Assembly (NCBI GenBank): GCA_964538275.1
Contig: CAZIFW010000010.1
Coordinates: forward strand, 1 to 60,119
DNA: 60,119 nt
From: CANIGN01 sp964538275
GTDB lineage: Bacteria; Bdellovibrionota; UBA2428
Direction of reading: 5' to 3'
Shown: one piece after another, positions 9,070 through 16,787 of the stretch
Numbering within the stretch: the first letter of the stretch is position 1
How the letters are laid out: each line of letters begins with the position of its first letter
Position numbers and translations under genes: made by a program
The notes under the pieces: model-generated
Databases searched by the model: none
Told to the model about the DNA's origin: nothing
The model's input: only the letters and a program-made list of their open reading frames with translations

Positions 9070-9098
9070 CCCTATGTCAAAAGGGAGGGGGTATGTCG

Positions 9099-9117
9099 AA
9101 AGGTAATTGGTACCTTT
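9099..9117 (-). terminator. Hairpin terminator of the coiled-coil protein gene
   Basis: AAAGGTA and TACCTTT form a 7-bp stem with a 5-nt loop, immediately after the minus-strand stop at 9124. It resembles the A/T-flanked GG-CC hairpins seen elsewhere in the window. Confidence 0.5.
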
Positions 9118-9123
9118 TAGGAC

Positions 9124-9480
9124 TTATTCGAGTGCTGATTGGATTTTCTTAGATAGCGTTTCAATTGAAGCGCTAAGTTCTTTTTTGGCCTTTAGCCAAT
9201 GTTCTTTAGATTTATCTTTGAGTTCTGCTAATTGCGCATCAATTTTTGCGCGAGCAGTTTTTACTTCTTCTACAGTTTGTTCTTTTACTTTACTGCCCTT
9301 GTCTTTTGCTTTCTCTTTTAAAACATCTAGGTCTTTGTCTACTTTCACCAAAGAATGATCAATCTCTTTTTTAATGCTTTGAAGATCTTCTTTAGCTCCA
9401 GCTACAGCTTTGCTGTCTGCATGTACTAAAGCGGGTTGTAAGAATAGGCTCAGGGTTGCAAGTATTAAAAAGTTTCTCAT
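9124..9480 (-). CDS. Exported helical coiled-coil protein, unknown function
   Basis: About 118 residues. I choose the ATG at 9480 because it gives a clean signal peptide (MRNFLILATLSLFL, cleaved after VHA); an in-frame TTG at 9498 would add six residues. The mature part is all helix with heptad-like Leu/Ile/Val spacing and very high Lys and Glu content, so it should form a long coiled coil in the periplasm. It resembles apolipoprotein- or LEA-like helical proteins only in composition. It is divergent from the lipoprotein gene at 9605. Confidence 0.65.
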   Translation of the reverse strand: MRNFLILATLSLFLQPALVHADSKAVAGAKEDLQSIKKEIDHSLVKVDKDLDVLKEKAKDKGSKVKEQTVEEVKTARAKIDAQLAELKDKSKEHWLKAKKELSASIETLSKKIQSALE

Positions 9481-9604
9481 GAAACCATAATAACCCAAGC
9501 TTTATGCTCTCGTTCCACTGACTTCATTATTTTTTAACAATAATGCCTTTAAAACTTAACATCCAAAAACATCCTAAGAGCTTAAAATTATACAAGAGAG
9601 TGAA

Positions 9605-11362
9605 ATGGTACGTATGCGGTTATCCGGACTCTATCTGGTATTAAACTTATTCGCCTTGTCGTCGTGCGGCAAAAACCTAAAATTGAATATCCCTGCGCGC
9701 GATCTCGCCTCCACCCAAGGAAGTGCTCAGGAAACAGGAAGCGGAAATAACAACTTAGGAGTCATAGATAACAATCAAAATGGAAGCTCAACAAGCAGTT
9801 CTCAGTCTAATGTAGAAGCTTCAAGTTCAAGCACAACATCTTCAAGTTCTAGCTCTGACACTTCGACATCAAGTACAGGCAATTCAAGCTCTGACACAAG
9901 CAACTCTACATCTAATACAAATAACTCAAACTCTAGTACATCTGATTCAACTTCCAGCAACAACTCTTCCAGTTCAAGTTCTAGTGCAGAAAGCTCAGCA
10001 TCAAGCACCAGTGCATCTAGCTCTAATTCAAATGCTCCATCAAATACGAATTCCGTTCCCAATGGATCAGGACAAAATTCTAATTTAAGAATTTCTGCTG
10101 CCTGCCAAGATCAACAGGTAGCAACTTCCTTTGTCTCAGGAGATGGCACACAAGCAAACCCCTATTTAATTTGTAACAAAGCTCAGTTTTTGCTTATTGC
10201 CAGCCATTCTGGAACTGCATCGAAATACAATTATTTTCAGTTAGCTGCTGATATTGATTTTGGAGGCAACAGAAACTCTACGACTGCAAACCATATTCCC
10301 ATTAGAATGAACTACGGAATTCTTGATGGAAAAAATTACATCATAAAAGGATTTGTAGTTGTAAACACTTATTCAGGCACTGAATATTACAACATTCCAG
10401 GTCAAGCTTTATTTAGCGACGTTGGACGCTCAATGATTGCAAACTTAAGGTTAGAAAATTTTCGAATTGAAGCTGCAAATGCTCAAAACGCAGGAGGACT
10501 TGCATCTAATGTTGGATACAGCCGCTTTTATAATGTGCACATTCGAAACGGACACATCACCTCGCATGGACACTGGATGATTGGTGGTATTGCAGGTGCT
10601 TTTTATCGAAGTGAACTCCTCGAGTCTTCAGCTTTAGATATCAGCATGAGCATAGGAAAAGGCCCCCCATCGCTTCAAGAACATGACGACATGTACGAAC
10701 AACAAGCCGAAGATATGAAGGCCAATCTTCAAGAAGCGCAAAACAACGGGCAAGAGCTATATTATCCAAACGACTCTGTAGAAAACATCGAAGCATGGCT
10801 AGCAGACATGCAAAGAAGATTACCTCGCCCTGAAGGATTGCCACATGGAGTTGGTCTCCTCATTGGCGGTAGCGGAAATGGCGGAGATAAAACTTACATC
10901 AAAGATTGTTATGGAATGGGAGATATTACAGGATACGCACACTGGATAGGTGGTGCAATCGGTGGTTACGGTGGCGGTGGATCGACTCACTACGTTCAAA
11001 ACGTTTACTCTGTAGCAAGAATAATCAATTTATGGGACATGCGCGGTTACCGAGATAGTACTGCACCGGAATGCTCATTCTCTAACAATCAATCATGTGC
11101 ACCTGTAGGTGGCGTTTACAATATTCTAAATGGAAACAATACAGGAAACGCTAACAGTTTAATTTATGCATCAGATATCTTGGCAGGAAAACCTACAAGC
11201 TCTCCTGTTCAAGCTAAAACAATGAGCGAAATGTCAGCAACTGCTCTTTATTCTACTTGGGACACAAGTGGCAACATATGGATTCTTGAGCAAGGTAAAC
11301 TACCAAAACTTAAAGGCGAAGCTGCCGCAAAAGCTCTACCTACAAACCCTATGCCGAATTAA
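9605..11362 (+). CDS. Lipoprotein with Ser/Asn/Thr-rich stalk and GLUG-like repeat domain
   Basis: A 585-residue surface-type lipoprotein. The lipobox ALSSC puts the lipidated Cys near residue 21. Residues about 60-150 are a low-complexity stalk made almost only of Ser, Asn, Thr and Ala. The globular part (about 165-575) has repeated Gly-rich strips such as NAGGLASNVG, MIGGIAGAFY and WIGGAIGGYGGG, typical of GLUG-motif beta-helix proteins found in adhesins and IgA-peptidase-like proteins. A stalk plus beta-helix suggests display on the cell surface, possibly for binding; this is inference. The start is ATG 9605 or ATG 9614, behind AAGAGAG. It ends 9 bp from the convergent gene. Confidence 0.75.
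   Translation: MVRMRLSGLYLVLNLFALSSCGKNLKLNIPARDLASTQGSAQETGSGNNNLGVIDNNQNGSSTSSSQSNVEASSSSTTSSSSSSDTSTSSTGNSSSDTSNSTSNTNNSNSSTSDSTSSNNSSSSSSSAESSASSTSASSSNSNAPSNTNSVPNGSGQNSNLRISAACQDQQVATSFVSGDGTQANPYLICNKAQFLLIASHSGTASKYNYFQLAADIDFGGNRNSTTANHIPIRMNYGILDGKNYIIKGFVVVNTYSGTEYYNIPGQALFSDVGRSMIANLRLENFRIEAANAQNAGGLASNVGYSRFYNVHIRNGHITSHGHWMIGGIAGAFYRSELLESSALDISMSIGKGPPSLQEHDDMYEQQAEDMKANLQEAQNNGQELYYPNDSVENIEAWLADMQRRLPRPEGLPHGVGLLIGGSGNGGDKTYIKDCYGMGDITGYAHWIGGAIGGYGGGGSTHYVQNVYSVARIINLWDMRGYRDSTAPECSFSNNQSCAPVGGVYNILNGNNTGNANSLIYASDILAGKPTSSPVQAKTMSEMSATALYSTWDTSGNIWILEQGKLPKLKGEAAAKALPTNPMPN
9830..10035 (+). repeat. Low-complexity Ser/Asn/Thr-coding tract
   Basis: About 200 bp of irregular AGC/TCA/TCT/AAC codons encode the stalk of the surface lipoprotein. 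The codons are mixed, so it is not a simple slippage microsatellite. The tract is a likely place for length variation by recombination. Confidence 0.6.
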
Positions 11363-11371
11363 TTTAAGTAG

Positions 11372-11908
11372 CTAGATACCAGCTGAAATCATATCAAGCG
11401 TATCAACTTTTAGTTTTCCAAGTTTTGGATCATCGGCAGTCAAGGATGTTAGAATCAAATCATTGTATGTCTCTAACTTTTCTATTTCTGAAGACTTTGC
11501 TTCAGCGATTATTTTTATGAGTGGCTGAGAAGAATCATATTGAAACGATTTAAGAGACGAATATCCAGTAGCGTTGGGCTCAACTACTGCAGGGACTAGC
11601 AAGAGTTCCATACGTGCTTTACTAAACACCTCGCCGCCAACCATCAATCTTGGAAAAGACTCCACGTCTACGACAGCATAATGCTCTAAATACAATAATT
11701 CTTGTGCACCTATACCAACATTCCTACTTTTCAAAACAGATATCACTTTAAAGGGCGTTTCAATGACTGTGAATACTTCAACTGATTCGACATCAGATCG
11801 CGCTACATTTGCCCCCTTCATCAAAGGTGCTAGCAACGCTCGAACTTGCGCTTGCGCAAAGTTATTTGTTGTTAGAAATAAAGTGACTAATAACGTAATT
11901 TTTTTCAT
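11372..11908 (-). CDS. Exported island protein, unknown family
   Basis: A 178-residue protein with a signal peptide (MKKITLLVTLFLTTNNFAQA). I do not recognise the family. The mature chain is mixed alpha/beta with a C-terminal EIEKLETYNDL-LTSLTADDPKLGK segment. A decayed copy of this C-terminus lies at 23167-23340, so the gene belongs to a duplicated family in this island. It follows the gene starting at 12666 by only 20 bp, yet an island palindrome (11962-11976) lies 53 bp before its ATG, inside the upstream coding region. It may therefore have its own regulated promoter. Confidence 0.7.
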   Translation of the reverse strand: MKKITLLVTLFLTTNNFAQAQVRALLAPLMKGANVARSDVESVEVFTVIETPFKVISVLKSRNVGIGAQELLYLEHYAVVDVESFPRLMVGGEVFSKARMELLLVPAVVEPNATGYSSLKSFQYDSSQPLIKIIAEAKSSEIEKLETYNDLILTSLTADDPKLGKLKVDTLDMISAGI

Positions 11909-11928
11909 AAATACCTCTTATATTTTAA

Positions 11929-12666
11929 TTAATCCATACGATAAGTTATAACGTGCTCAGCAGTGCTGAGAGCATGCTGAGGAGTTTGGCGAGAAGCTTT
12001 TCCAGGTCTTTCAAAAATGAGTGATGTATCGCCCGTATTAAAACCAGCATCCTTGGTTTTGATTTCAAACTCACCCTTTGAATTAGTGAGTGTACTGAGT
12101 TTAGAATATTTTAAGTTTCCAGCCCATGGTGTAACTCTAACACCTTGAAGGGGTTTCTGCGTAGCCCTATCTACAACAACACCTTTCCAGTAGTATGTGC
12201 GATCAACTAATTTTTGTTCTACGCAATTAGCACTTAAACTGTAGGAATCATTCTCACTGCAACTTTTTAAAAAACTAAACATGAAAAAGTTACTAACCTC
12301 TGAGGAGTCGAAGATGTTTGTGTTAACTGCTTTTAACTCGGTTAAATAAACTGGACAGTTATTAATGTCTTTTCCGCGAACAGCAAACTTTCTAATCTTT
12401 GCCAACTCACCACGTGAAGCAATTACTGGCCTAGCGTCGACTGAATCAAAGCCAGGTCCTTCAAGCTCTTGGCTTCTGTAGTCTTGAGTTTCTTCATCCC
12501 AATCACTATACCTTATATAAAAAGCCACTCCCCTATTGTTAACATTATCATCGGCTATATGAATTTCTTGCCCAAGACATAAATAGTTTTGATTGGGCAT
12601 TGTAAATCCTAGAGAGGAAATTAGCCCCAGAGTAAAGATGGCAAGATTTTTAATAATTAAATTCAT
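11929..12666 (-). CDS. Exported protein with carboxypeptidase-regulatory-like (Ig-type) domain
   Basis: About 245 residues. The ATG at 12666 is preferred over 12678 because AAAGGA sits just before it; it gives the signal peptide MNLIIKNLAIFTLGLISSLGF. The C-terminal 85 residues match a CarboxypepD_reg beta-sandwich: GVVVDRATQKPLQGVRV, then TLTNSKGEFEI. Such domains bind or stabilise and are not catalytic. The N-terminal 150 residues are unassigned and contain several cysteines. An island palindrome lies upstream at 12765. The gene at 11908 follows closely, so the two may share a transcript. Confidence 0.7.
   Translation of the reverse strand: MNLIIKNLAIFTLGLISSLGFTMPNQNYLCLGQEIHIADDNVNNRGVAFYIRYSDWDEETQDYRSQELEGPGFDSVDARPVIASRGELAKIRKFAVRGKDINNCPVYLTELKAVNTNIFDSSEVSNFFMFSFLKSCSENDSYSLSANCVEQKLVDRTYYWKGVVVDRATQKPLQGVRVTPWAGNLKYSKLSTLTNSKGEFEIKTKDAGFNTGDTSLIFERPGKASRQTPQHALSTAEHVITYRMD
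11962..11976 (-). promoter_or_regulatory. Island palindrome before the gene at 11908
   Basis: AGTGC-TGAGA-GCATG, 53 bp before the ATG at 11908 and embedded in the end of the upstream coding region. It matches the core TGC-N5-GCA. Confidence 0.5.
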
Positions 12667-12764
12667 AATTCCTTTCATCCGACAAGTGTCCTAAATGATA
12701 ATCACACCGCTTCGCACGGTATTTTGTCTTGAATGTATAAGCAAAAGATTTTGCACTTGTAGAA

Positions 12765-12779
12765 GATGCAACTTGCAAC
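12765..12779 (-). promoter_or_regulatory. Island palindrome before the Ig-type domain gene
   Basis: GATGC-AACTT-GCAAC. It lies 98 bp before the preferred ATG (12666), or 86 bp before ATG 12678, which is farther than most of the other sites. Confidence 0.45.
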
Positions 12780-12935
12780 ACCCTTAATCTTTATTAATTT
12801 ACGCCAATACTCCGAGAACCCTTATGACTTCCCCCAAAACAATCGTAGTCTATAAAAAACTGCGCTAATTGTATCTAACCCGCTATGTAAAACAAAAACT
12901 GTCTAACTTTTGATCAATTTTATTCCGATCAATCG

Positions 12936-12960
12936 TGAGTGGTGCAAATAGCATCACTCA
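12936..12960 (+). promoter_or_regulatory. Strongest island palindrome, before the DUF4423 regulator
   Basis: Arms TGAGTGGTGC and GCATCACTCA around AAATA: 10-bp arms with one mismatch. The core GGTGC-AAATA-GCATC (12941-12955) ends 49 bp before the regulator's ATG. Being the best copy and next to the only DNA-binding protein gene in the island, it is a likely autoregulatory operator. Confidence 0.65.
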
Positions 12961-12969
12961 ACTTTTGCC

Positions 12970-12998
12970 TTGAAACATCATACACTTAATGCTATGCA
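12970..12998 (+). promoter_or_regulatory. Possible promoter of the DUF4423 regulator operon
   Basis: TTGAAA (12970-12975) and TATGCA (12993-12998) have 17 bp between them. Transcription would start very near the ATG at 13005. No Shine-Dalgarno sequence is present, which would fit a leaderless message. The -10 match is only fair. Confidence 0.3.
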
Positions 12999-13004
12999 TT
13001 ATAC

Positions 13005-13772
13005 ATGTTTTGCTATAAGGAATATCTAAAAAATACTTACAAAAAAATGAGCGAAGCAAATCAAATTACTTCCATTCGTTCATTTGCAAAATACATAAAG
13101 GTAGATTCCTCTAGCTTAATAAGACTCTTCAACGGAAAAAGAGAACTTCCTCTGAATTCTGCTCATAAAGTAGTAGACGCATTAAACCTAAAAGGCGAAG
13201 AGCGCGACAATTTTATTCGTTCAGTACTTTCTTCTCAAAAAAAAGAACCCCGAAGTAAAAATACAAGTTCTGTAAAATATGTTGGTAACCTCAAATGCGA
13301 GGCCCACAAACCGATTATCACCAATCACGAAGCGCTAAGTATTCTAGCATTGTTTTATACAGACCTTCCCAAGACACTCAGCACGGTAATGTCAAAACTT
13401 AGTCTCGACGTAGAAGAAGCTGAGCAATTATTACGTAGACTGTACTTTGCCCGATTAATTGATTTTAAAGATGGAAGCTTTTACCCCACTGAAACCTGGT
13501 ATTCCACAACTGACGGCAAGCACTCGGAAACCATTCGAGAATCACATTCAAATCTTTTAAAGATTGCCCAAGAAAAATTAAAAACAACGCCTGTCACACA
13601 GCTCGACTACACAAGTATGAAGATACCCTGTACACACAAAAGCATTGATAAAGTAAAAAAAGAAATTAGATCATTCCAAAACAAAATCTTCAAAATACTC
13701 TCTGAAGAGCAAAATAAAACGGATGTTTTTGAACTTGCAATTCAATTTTTTCCTCAATCTAAAATTGGCTAG
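13005..13772 (+). CDS. TIGR02147/DUF4423-family transcriptional regulator
   Basis: A 255-residue cytoplasmic regulator. The N-terminus (MFCYKEYLKNTYKK) and residues about 20-60 form the XRE-like helix-turn-helix of the family, SFAKYIKVDSSSLIRLFNGKR. Residues about 105-165 look like a winged-helix domain (ALFYTDLPKTLSTVMSKL to ARLIDFKDGSFYP). A helical C-terminal part follows. The family is expanded in Bdellovibrionota and Fibrobacterota, with targets mostly unknown. The best copy of the island palindrome lies 49 bp upstream, and a secreted-protein gene follows after 14 bp. I infer that it controls the palindrome-bearing genes of this island. There is no visible ribosome site; the start was chosen by family alignment. 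Confidence 0.85.
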   Translation: MFCYKEYLKNTYKKMSEANQITSIRSFAKYIKVDSSSLIRLFNGKRELPLNSAHKVVDALNLKGEERDNFIRSVLSSQKKEPRSKNTSSVKYVGNLKCEAHKPIITNHEALSILALFYTDLPKTLSTVMSKLSLDVEEAEQLLRRLYFARLIDFKDGSFYPTETWYSTTDGKHSETIRESHSNLLKIAQEKLKTTPVTQLDYTSMKIPCTHKSIDKVKKEIRSFQNKIFKILSEEQNKTDVFELAIQFFPQSKIG

Positions 13773-13786
13773 GAGTTAACTAGAAA

Positions 13787-14419
13787 ATGAAATATCTCAT
13801 AATACTTACTATCTTAAACTTTGCACTTTTACCTATGACAATAGCTGACGATGGAGGCGGAGGCGTTACTGTTGGCACAGGAAATGAAACGCCGGCTTTT
13901 AGTAAAAACTTACATCATATTAAATATCTGGAGCCTAATGCCAAATATGACTTAGTTATTGGTCAAACAGACGACGAAGAAACCTTTAAACTTTGCTCTA
14001 AACTATATACAGTTGTTCGCCAATACGCGGCCACACTCATATCGCTCAACACTTGGGGCAAAACACTCACTTCACTCAATGCACTTAGTAGCAGCGTAGT
14101 ACTTGACCCCACCCCTTCAGGCCTTGGTGGACTTTGGTCCAGCCTCCTTTACAGAGACTTTGAAACTTTATGCAGCAAAGATCATTTCTCTACCGGAGAA
14201 ATTCTTATAAACAATTACAGTGGAAATGTATTAATGTTAACTGATCCGATTCAAAAACATGTATCCGTGGACAATAAGCTATGGCCTGAAATTCAGAGCC
14301 TGGGCAAGATGAATCTTCTTGAAAAAGCTGTTTTTGGAAAAAAAATCTATGCTCAATTAATCCCTCTTTTTATGAACAATAATAACTCAGACACAAAGAT
14401 CCATATTCTCGTTCAGTAA
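13787..14419 (+). CDS. Exported protein co-transcribed with the DUF4423 regulator
   Basis: A 210-residue protein with a signal peptide (MKYLIILTILNFALLPMTIA). The mature N-terminus begins with the Gly-rich DDGGGGVTVGTGN. No known family is recognised. Two cysteines (LCSKLY and TLCSKD) could form a disulfide. An AGGAG ribosome site lies about 12 bp before the ATG, and only 14 bp separate it from the regulator, so the two form an operon. A regulator-plus-exported-protein pair suggests that the exported product is a target or sensor linked to that regulator. Confidence 0.75.
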   Translation: MKYLIILTILNFALLPMTIADDGGGGVTVGTGNETPAFSKNLHHIKYLEPNAKYDLVIGQTDDEETFKLCSKLYTVVRQYAATLISLNTWGKTLTSLNALSSSVVLDPTPSGLGGLWSSLLYRDFETLCSKDHFSTGEILINNYSGNVLMLTDPIQKHVSVDNKLWPEIQSLGKMNLLEKAVFGKKIYAQLIPLFMNNNNSDTKIHILVQ

Positions 14420-14435
14420 ACAAATGAATAAAAAC

Positions 14436-14617
14436 TTCTAGCTGAGAGCGTCGATAATTAAAAAACAGAACTCTTGTTCTCCAAAATAAATTCCATCTAC
14501 TACATAAGGTTTAAATTCATTAAAACGCGCACCAACATTAGATTGCCCTAATTTTAATAGTGAAAAGAAAGTTGCACCTAGAGATAAATACTTAAATTTC
14601 TCTTTAGAGTGGCGCAT
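14436..14617 (-). pseudogene. Decayed, truncated paralogue of the exported protein gene at 23521-24180
   Basis: From the ATG at 14617, the translation runs through a signal-peptide-like segment into NVGARFNEFKPYVVDGIYFGEQEF. The intact gene reads KVGARFNEFNRYIVDGVYFGESEF. In this copy a T-run loses one base, so the frame goes to a stop; shifting by one base restores CFFNYRRSQ, matching RFFDYRRPR. The rest is lost at the junction with the gene ending at 14419. An island palindrome is still present 55 bp upstream (14673-14687), so the promoter region outlived the gene. Confidence 0.8.
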
Positions 14618-14672
14618 ATCGATTCCCAGATCTCTTAGTTTTAATTTTTCGATAAAAATACTCAATTGATCT

Positions 14673-14687
14673 GGTGCAAATAGCATT
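14673..14687 (-). promoter_or_regulatory. Island palindrome before the truncated paralogue
   Basis: GGTGC-AAATA-GCATT, sharing 14 identical bases with the regulator's own site. It lies 55 bp before the ATG of the pseudogene at 14617. Confidence 0.55.
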
Positions 14688-14725
14688 ACTGAGAAATCTC
14701 TATAGTCTTTCAATATAAATTTAAA

Positions 14726-14740
14726 ATTGCTAAACGCATG
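14726..14740 (+). promoter_or_regulatory. Island palindrome before the operon at 14816
   Basis: ATTGC-TAAAC-GCATG matches the TGC-N5-GCA core only. It lies 75 bp before the ATG at 14816, and is back to back with the minus-strand site at 14673. Confidence 0.4.
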
Positions 14741-14815
14741 GAAAGTTCATTAGAGGAATACGCTTGAGCATTATTAATCTGATTTCTCTAATAAATTAAG
14801 ACAAAGGGGTGCACT

Positions 14816-15277
14816 ATGAACACAAAATATTTTTCATTAATCATGTTTTTATTATCTTCACTTAGCTTCGCTAGCAGCGATCCAGAAACTTGCTATCAGA
14901 AGACGGCTATACTTGTCGAAGAAGCTTTGCTGAAGACCAAGTACTCCACATTCGTAGAGAGGGGTACTTTAACAGCTGAAAATATCATGCGGTACTCTGA
15001 TCTGCACGGACCTTCAGTCAGAGAAGGAAATGTGTATATTGCTAGGTATAAGCATGTAGCACATTACAATGAAATAGAACACGGGGTAAGGCGCTTGATT
15101 AACAAAGAATTGAATTTAAGGCCCGATGACCAAAGTGGGCGTATAGTTGGATACGCAGCTAGGCGTGCTATCGAAAAAGCGTGGGATGAGGGCACTCTTG
15201 ATGAAAGTTGTATTGGTGTTTGGACCAAAGGATTTTTTTCTCAGCAGAAGCATTTGTATACAGGGAAAAGCTTGTAG
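14816..15277 (+). CDS. Exported island protein, unknown family
   Basis: A 153-residue protein with signal peptide MNTKYFSLIMFLLSSLSFA. The mature chain is helical and charged, with Cys near both ends (ETCYQK and ESCIGVW) that could form one disulfide. No family is recognised. AAAGGGG precedes the ATG. It is the first gene of a likely three-gene operon of exported proteins (14816, 15317, 16337). Confidence 0.7.
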   Translation: MNTKYFSLIMFLLSSLSFASSDPETCYQKTAILVEEALLKTKYSTFVERGTLTAENIMRYSDLHGPSVREGNVYIARYKHVAHYNEIEHGVRRLINKELNLRPDDQSGRIVGYAARRAIEKAWDEGTLDESCIGVWTKGFFSQQKHLYTGKSL

Positions 15278-15316
15278 TTTTTTTTTAAACAGGATCAGCT
15301 AAAAATAGGAGTATTT

Positions 15317-16336
15317 ATGATTTGGAAAACATTTTTTATAATTGCAACTTTTTCAACACCTTTTTACCTTAGCGCTCAAAGAGCTACCGAGAATACCGCT
15401 AAAGGCACTACATATTCTGACTTAAATATAAGCTGCAGAGGAGTTAATGAAGCTAATGAAAATCTGGACTTTGCTGTTTCGCTTGCAGTAGAGGGGCCAG
15501 TGGATAGATTAACTAAAACAAAGTACATCGCAAAGGCGAACACTTCCTTGTTTGAAATCAGTAATCGCCTTAGCTCAGAGGGAGGACTTCGAAAAAGTGA
15601 TTACTTCTTCAGAGAGCGAGGCGAGAGGCTTTACCTTGACCTTGTTTTCTATGATTCAACTAACTTTTCATATTCGCTAGATCTACCTGCAAAAGCTATT
15701 CGTGCGAGTACAAATGAATACCCCGCTGTTTTTCTTCGTAGTCACTCAAATGCAGCTTTAAGCAAAAAAGTTCAATTACTGTGCAAAACAGATGTAAAAG
15801 AAGAGGCTTTTGAATTTCCCTACATAAGTCCTGCGGTATTTGATTCACTCACTCAAAAACATAAGGAGTATTATCTTTCTTACGCCCTGGATTCTGTTAC
15901 TTATGTGTTAAGAGATGATTCATTAGATGCTCAGATCCTGAGTGCTCAAGATCAAGAGCGTTTTTACAGATGGAGTCGTTCTTCTAGCATTATTGATAAC
16001 ACAGAAATGGACGTCCCCAACTTAGAACAGAGCTTATCAGAGAGTGATCTTAGAAATCTCATTAAAATGCGCCAGGAGTCTCAAGAGGTTTATAAGGAAG
16101 CTAGAGAAAACTTAGAACTAATTTTTAATGAAAATGATATTGCAGCTGCTGATGAGCTAGGTTTCGGTGTCCATGTAACTTTAAAGGTTCTTCTTACTAA
16201 GCAAAATGAAGTGATTGGCTATGTCATCGAAGAGATAAACGACAATTTAACAGATGATGGCGACGATGATCAGGGTACTGATTATTTTTATGACCATAGC
16301 TTGAATCTTGTTAATAAAGAAGAATGGGGCAGTTAG
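15317..16336 (+). CDS. Exported island protein, unknown family
   Basis: A 339-residue protein with signal peptide MIWKTFFIIATFSTPFYLSA. A beta-rich N-terminal half (with two widely spaced cysteines, ISCRG and LLCKT) is followed by a helical, acidic stretch (about 220-290). The end is very acidic (NLTDDGDDDQGTD). No family is recognised. TAGGAG precedes the ATG. It is 39 bp after the previous gene, and its stop codon abuts the next ATG, which supports one transcript and perhaps coupled translation. Confidence 0.7.
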   Translation: MIWKTFFIIATFSTPFYLSAQRATENTAKGTTYSDLNISCRGVNEANENLDFAVSLAVEGPVDRLTKTKYIAKANTSLFEISNRLSSEGGLRKSDYFFRERGERLYLDLVFYDSTNFSYSLDLPAKAIRASTNEYPAVFLRSHSNAALSKKVQLLCKTDVKEEAFEFPYISPAVFDSLTQKHKEYYLSYALDSVTYVLRDDSLDAQILSAQDQERFYRWSRSSSIIDNTEMDVPNLEQSLSESDLRNLIKMRQESQEVYKEARENLELIFNENDIAAADELGFGVHVTLKVLLTKQNEVIGYVIEEINDNLTDDGDDDQGTDYFYDHSLNLVNKEEWGS

Positions 16337-16666
16337 ATGAGAAAGTACTGCTTAGTTGCTCTGATTGCACTTAACGCTCAATTTTTAATAGCCAATGAAA
16401 CTTGCATCTACATTCTAAAAGAGAGAAATACTATTTCGGGCAGAGCCTTAGTAGCTGGCTATAGCTGCTCAAGCGATAGCGCAACTATAGACCTGCCTTT
16501 TGAGGCAGCCAATGATGCCCTGCTGAGTAAAGCAAAACACATAGCTAAAATACAAAAAGAGAGAGGCGTTAAGCTAGTAAACTGTTCGGCGACAGTAGGA
16601 ATGATTAGCGGGACTACTGACCTTGTGAATGAATGTCTTTTTGTCAAAGAAACAAACTTGCACTAA
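16337..16666 (+). CDS. Small exported Cys-containing island protein
   Basis: A 109-residue protein with signal peptide MRKYCLVALIALNAQFLIA. Four cysteines in the mature part (ETCIY, YSCSS, NCSAT, NECLF) suggest two disulfides, as expected for an exported small protein. Its ATG directly follows the TAG of the preceding gene, so translation is probably coupled. Function unknown. Confidence 0.7.
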   Translation: MRKYCLVALIALNAQFLIANETCIYILKERNTISGRALVAGYSCSSDSATIDLPFEAANDALLSKAKHIAKIQKERGVKLVNCSATVGMISGTTDLVNECLFVKETNLH

Positions 16667-16713
16667 AGCTTATTTTTTTAATGGAGCCATTTACTGTGAT
16701 ACTTAGAACCAGT

Positions 16714-16728
16714 AGTGCATTCCGCATC
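16714..16728 (+). promoter_or_regulatory. Island palindrome before the exported FAH-like gene
   Basis: AGTGC-ATTCC-GCATC, 59 bp before the ATG at 16788. A TATATT -10-like hexamer lies between the palindrome and the start. Confidence 0.6.
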
Positions 16729-16787
16729 ACACTTAATTTCCAAATTGATAGACCTATATTACTGATCTCGATAAGCCAATAACCATT

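Larger units (their letters stand above)
12679..13004. other. Divergent intergenic region with two palindromes
   Basis: About 325 bp lie between the minus-strand Ig-type protein gene and the plus-strand DUF4423 regulator gene. It holds palindromes at 12765-12779 and 12936-12960 and a possible promoter close to the regulator start. No additional gene is seen. Confidence 0.6.

Noticed and set aside
9830..10035. Ser/Asn tract as a CRISPR-like or slippage repeat
   Set aside because: There is no fixed unit or spacing. No CRISPR array, transposase or integrase was recognised anywhere in the window.
9802..10062. Minus-strand Leu/Glu/Val-rich frame
   Set aside because: It is simply the reverse reading of the Ser/Asn-rich stalk of the lipoprotein gene; composition follows from the repeat codons.
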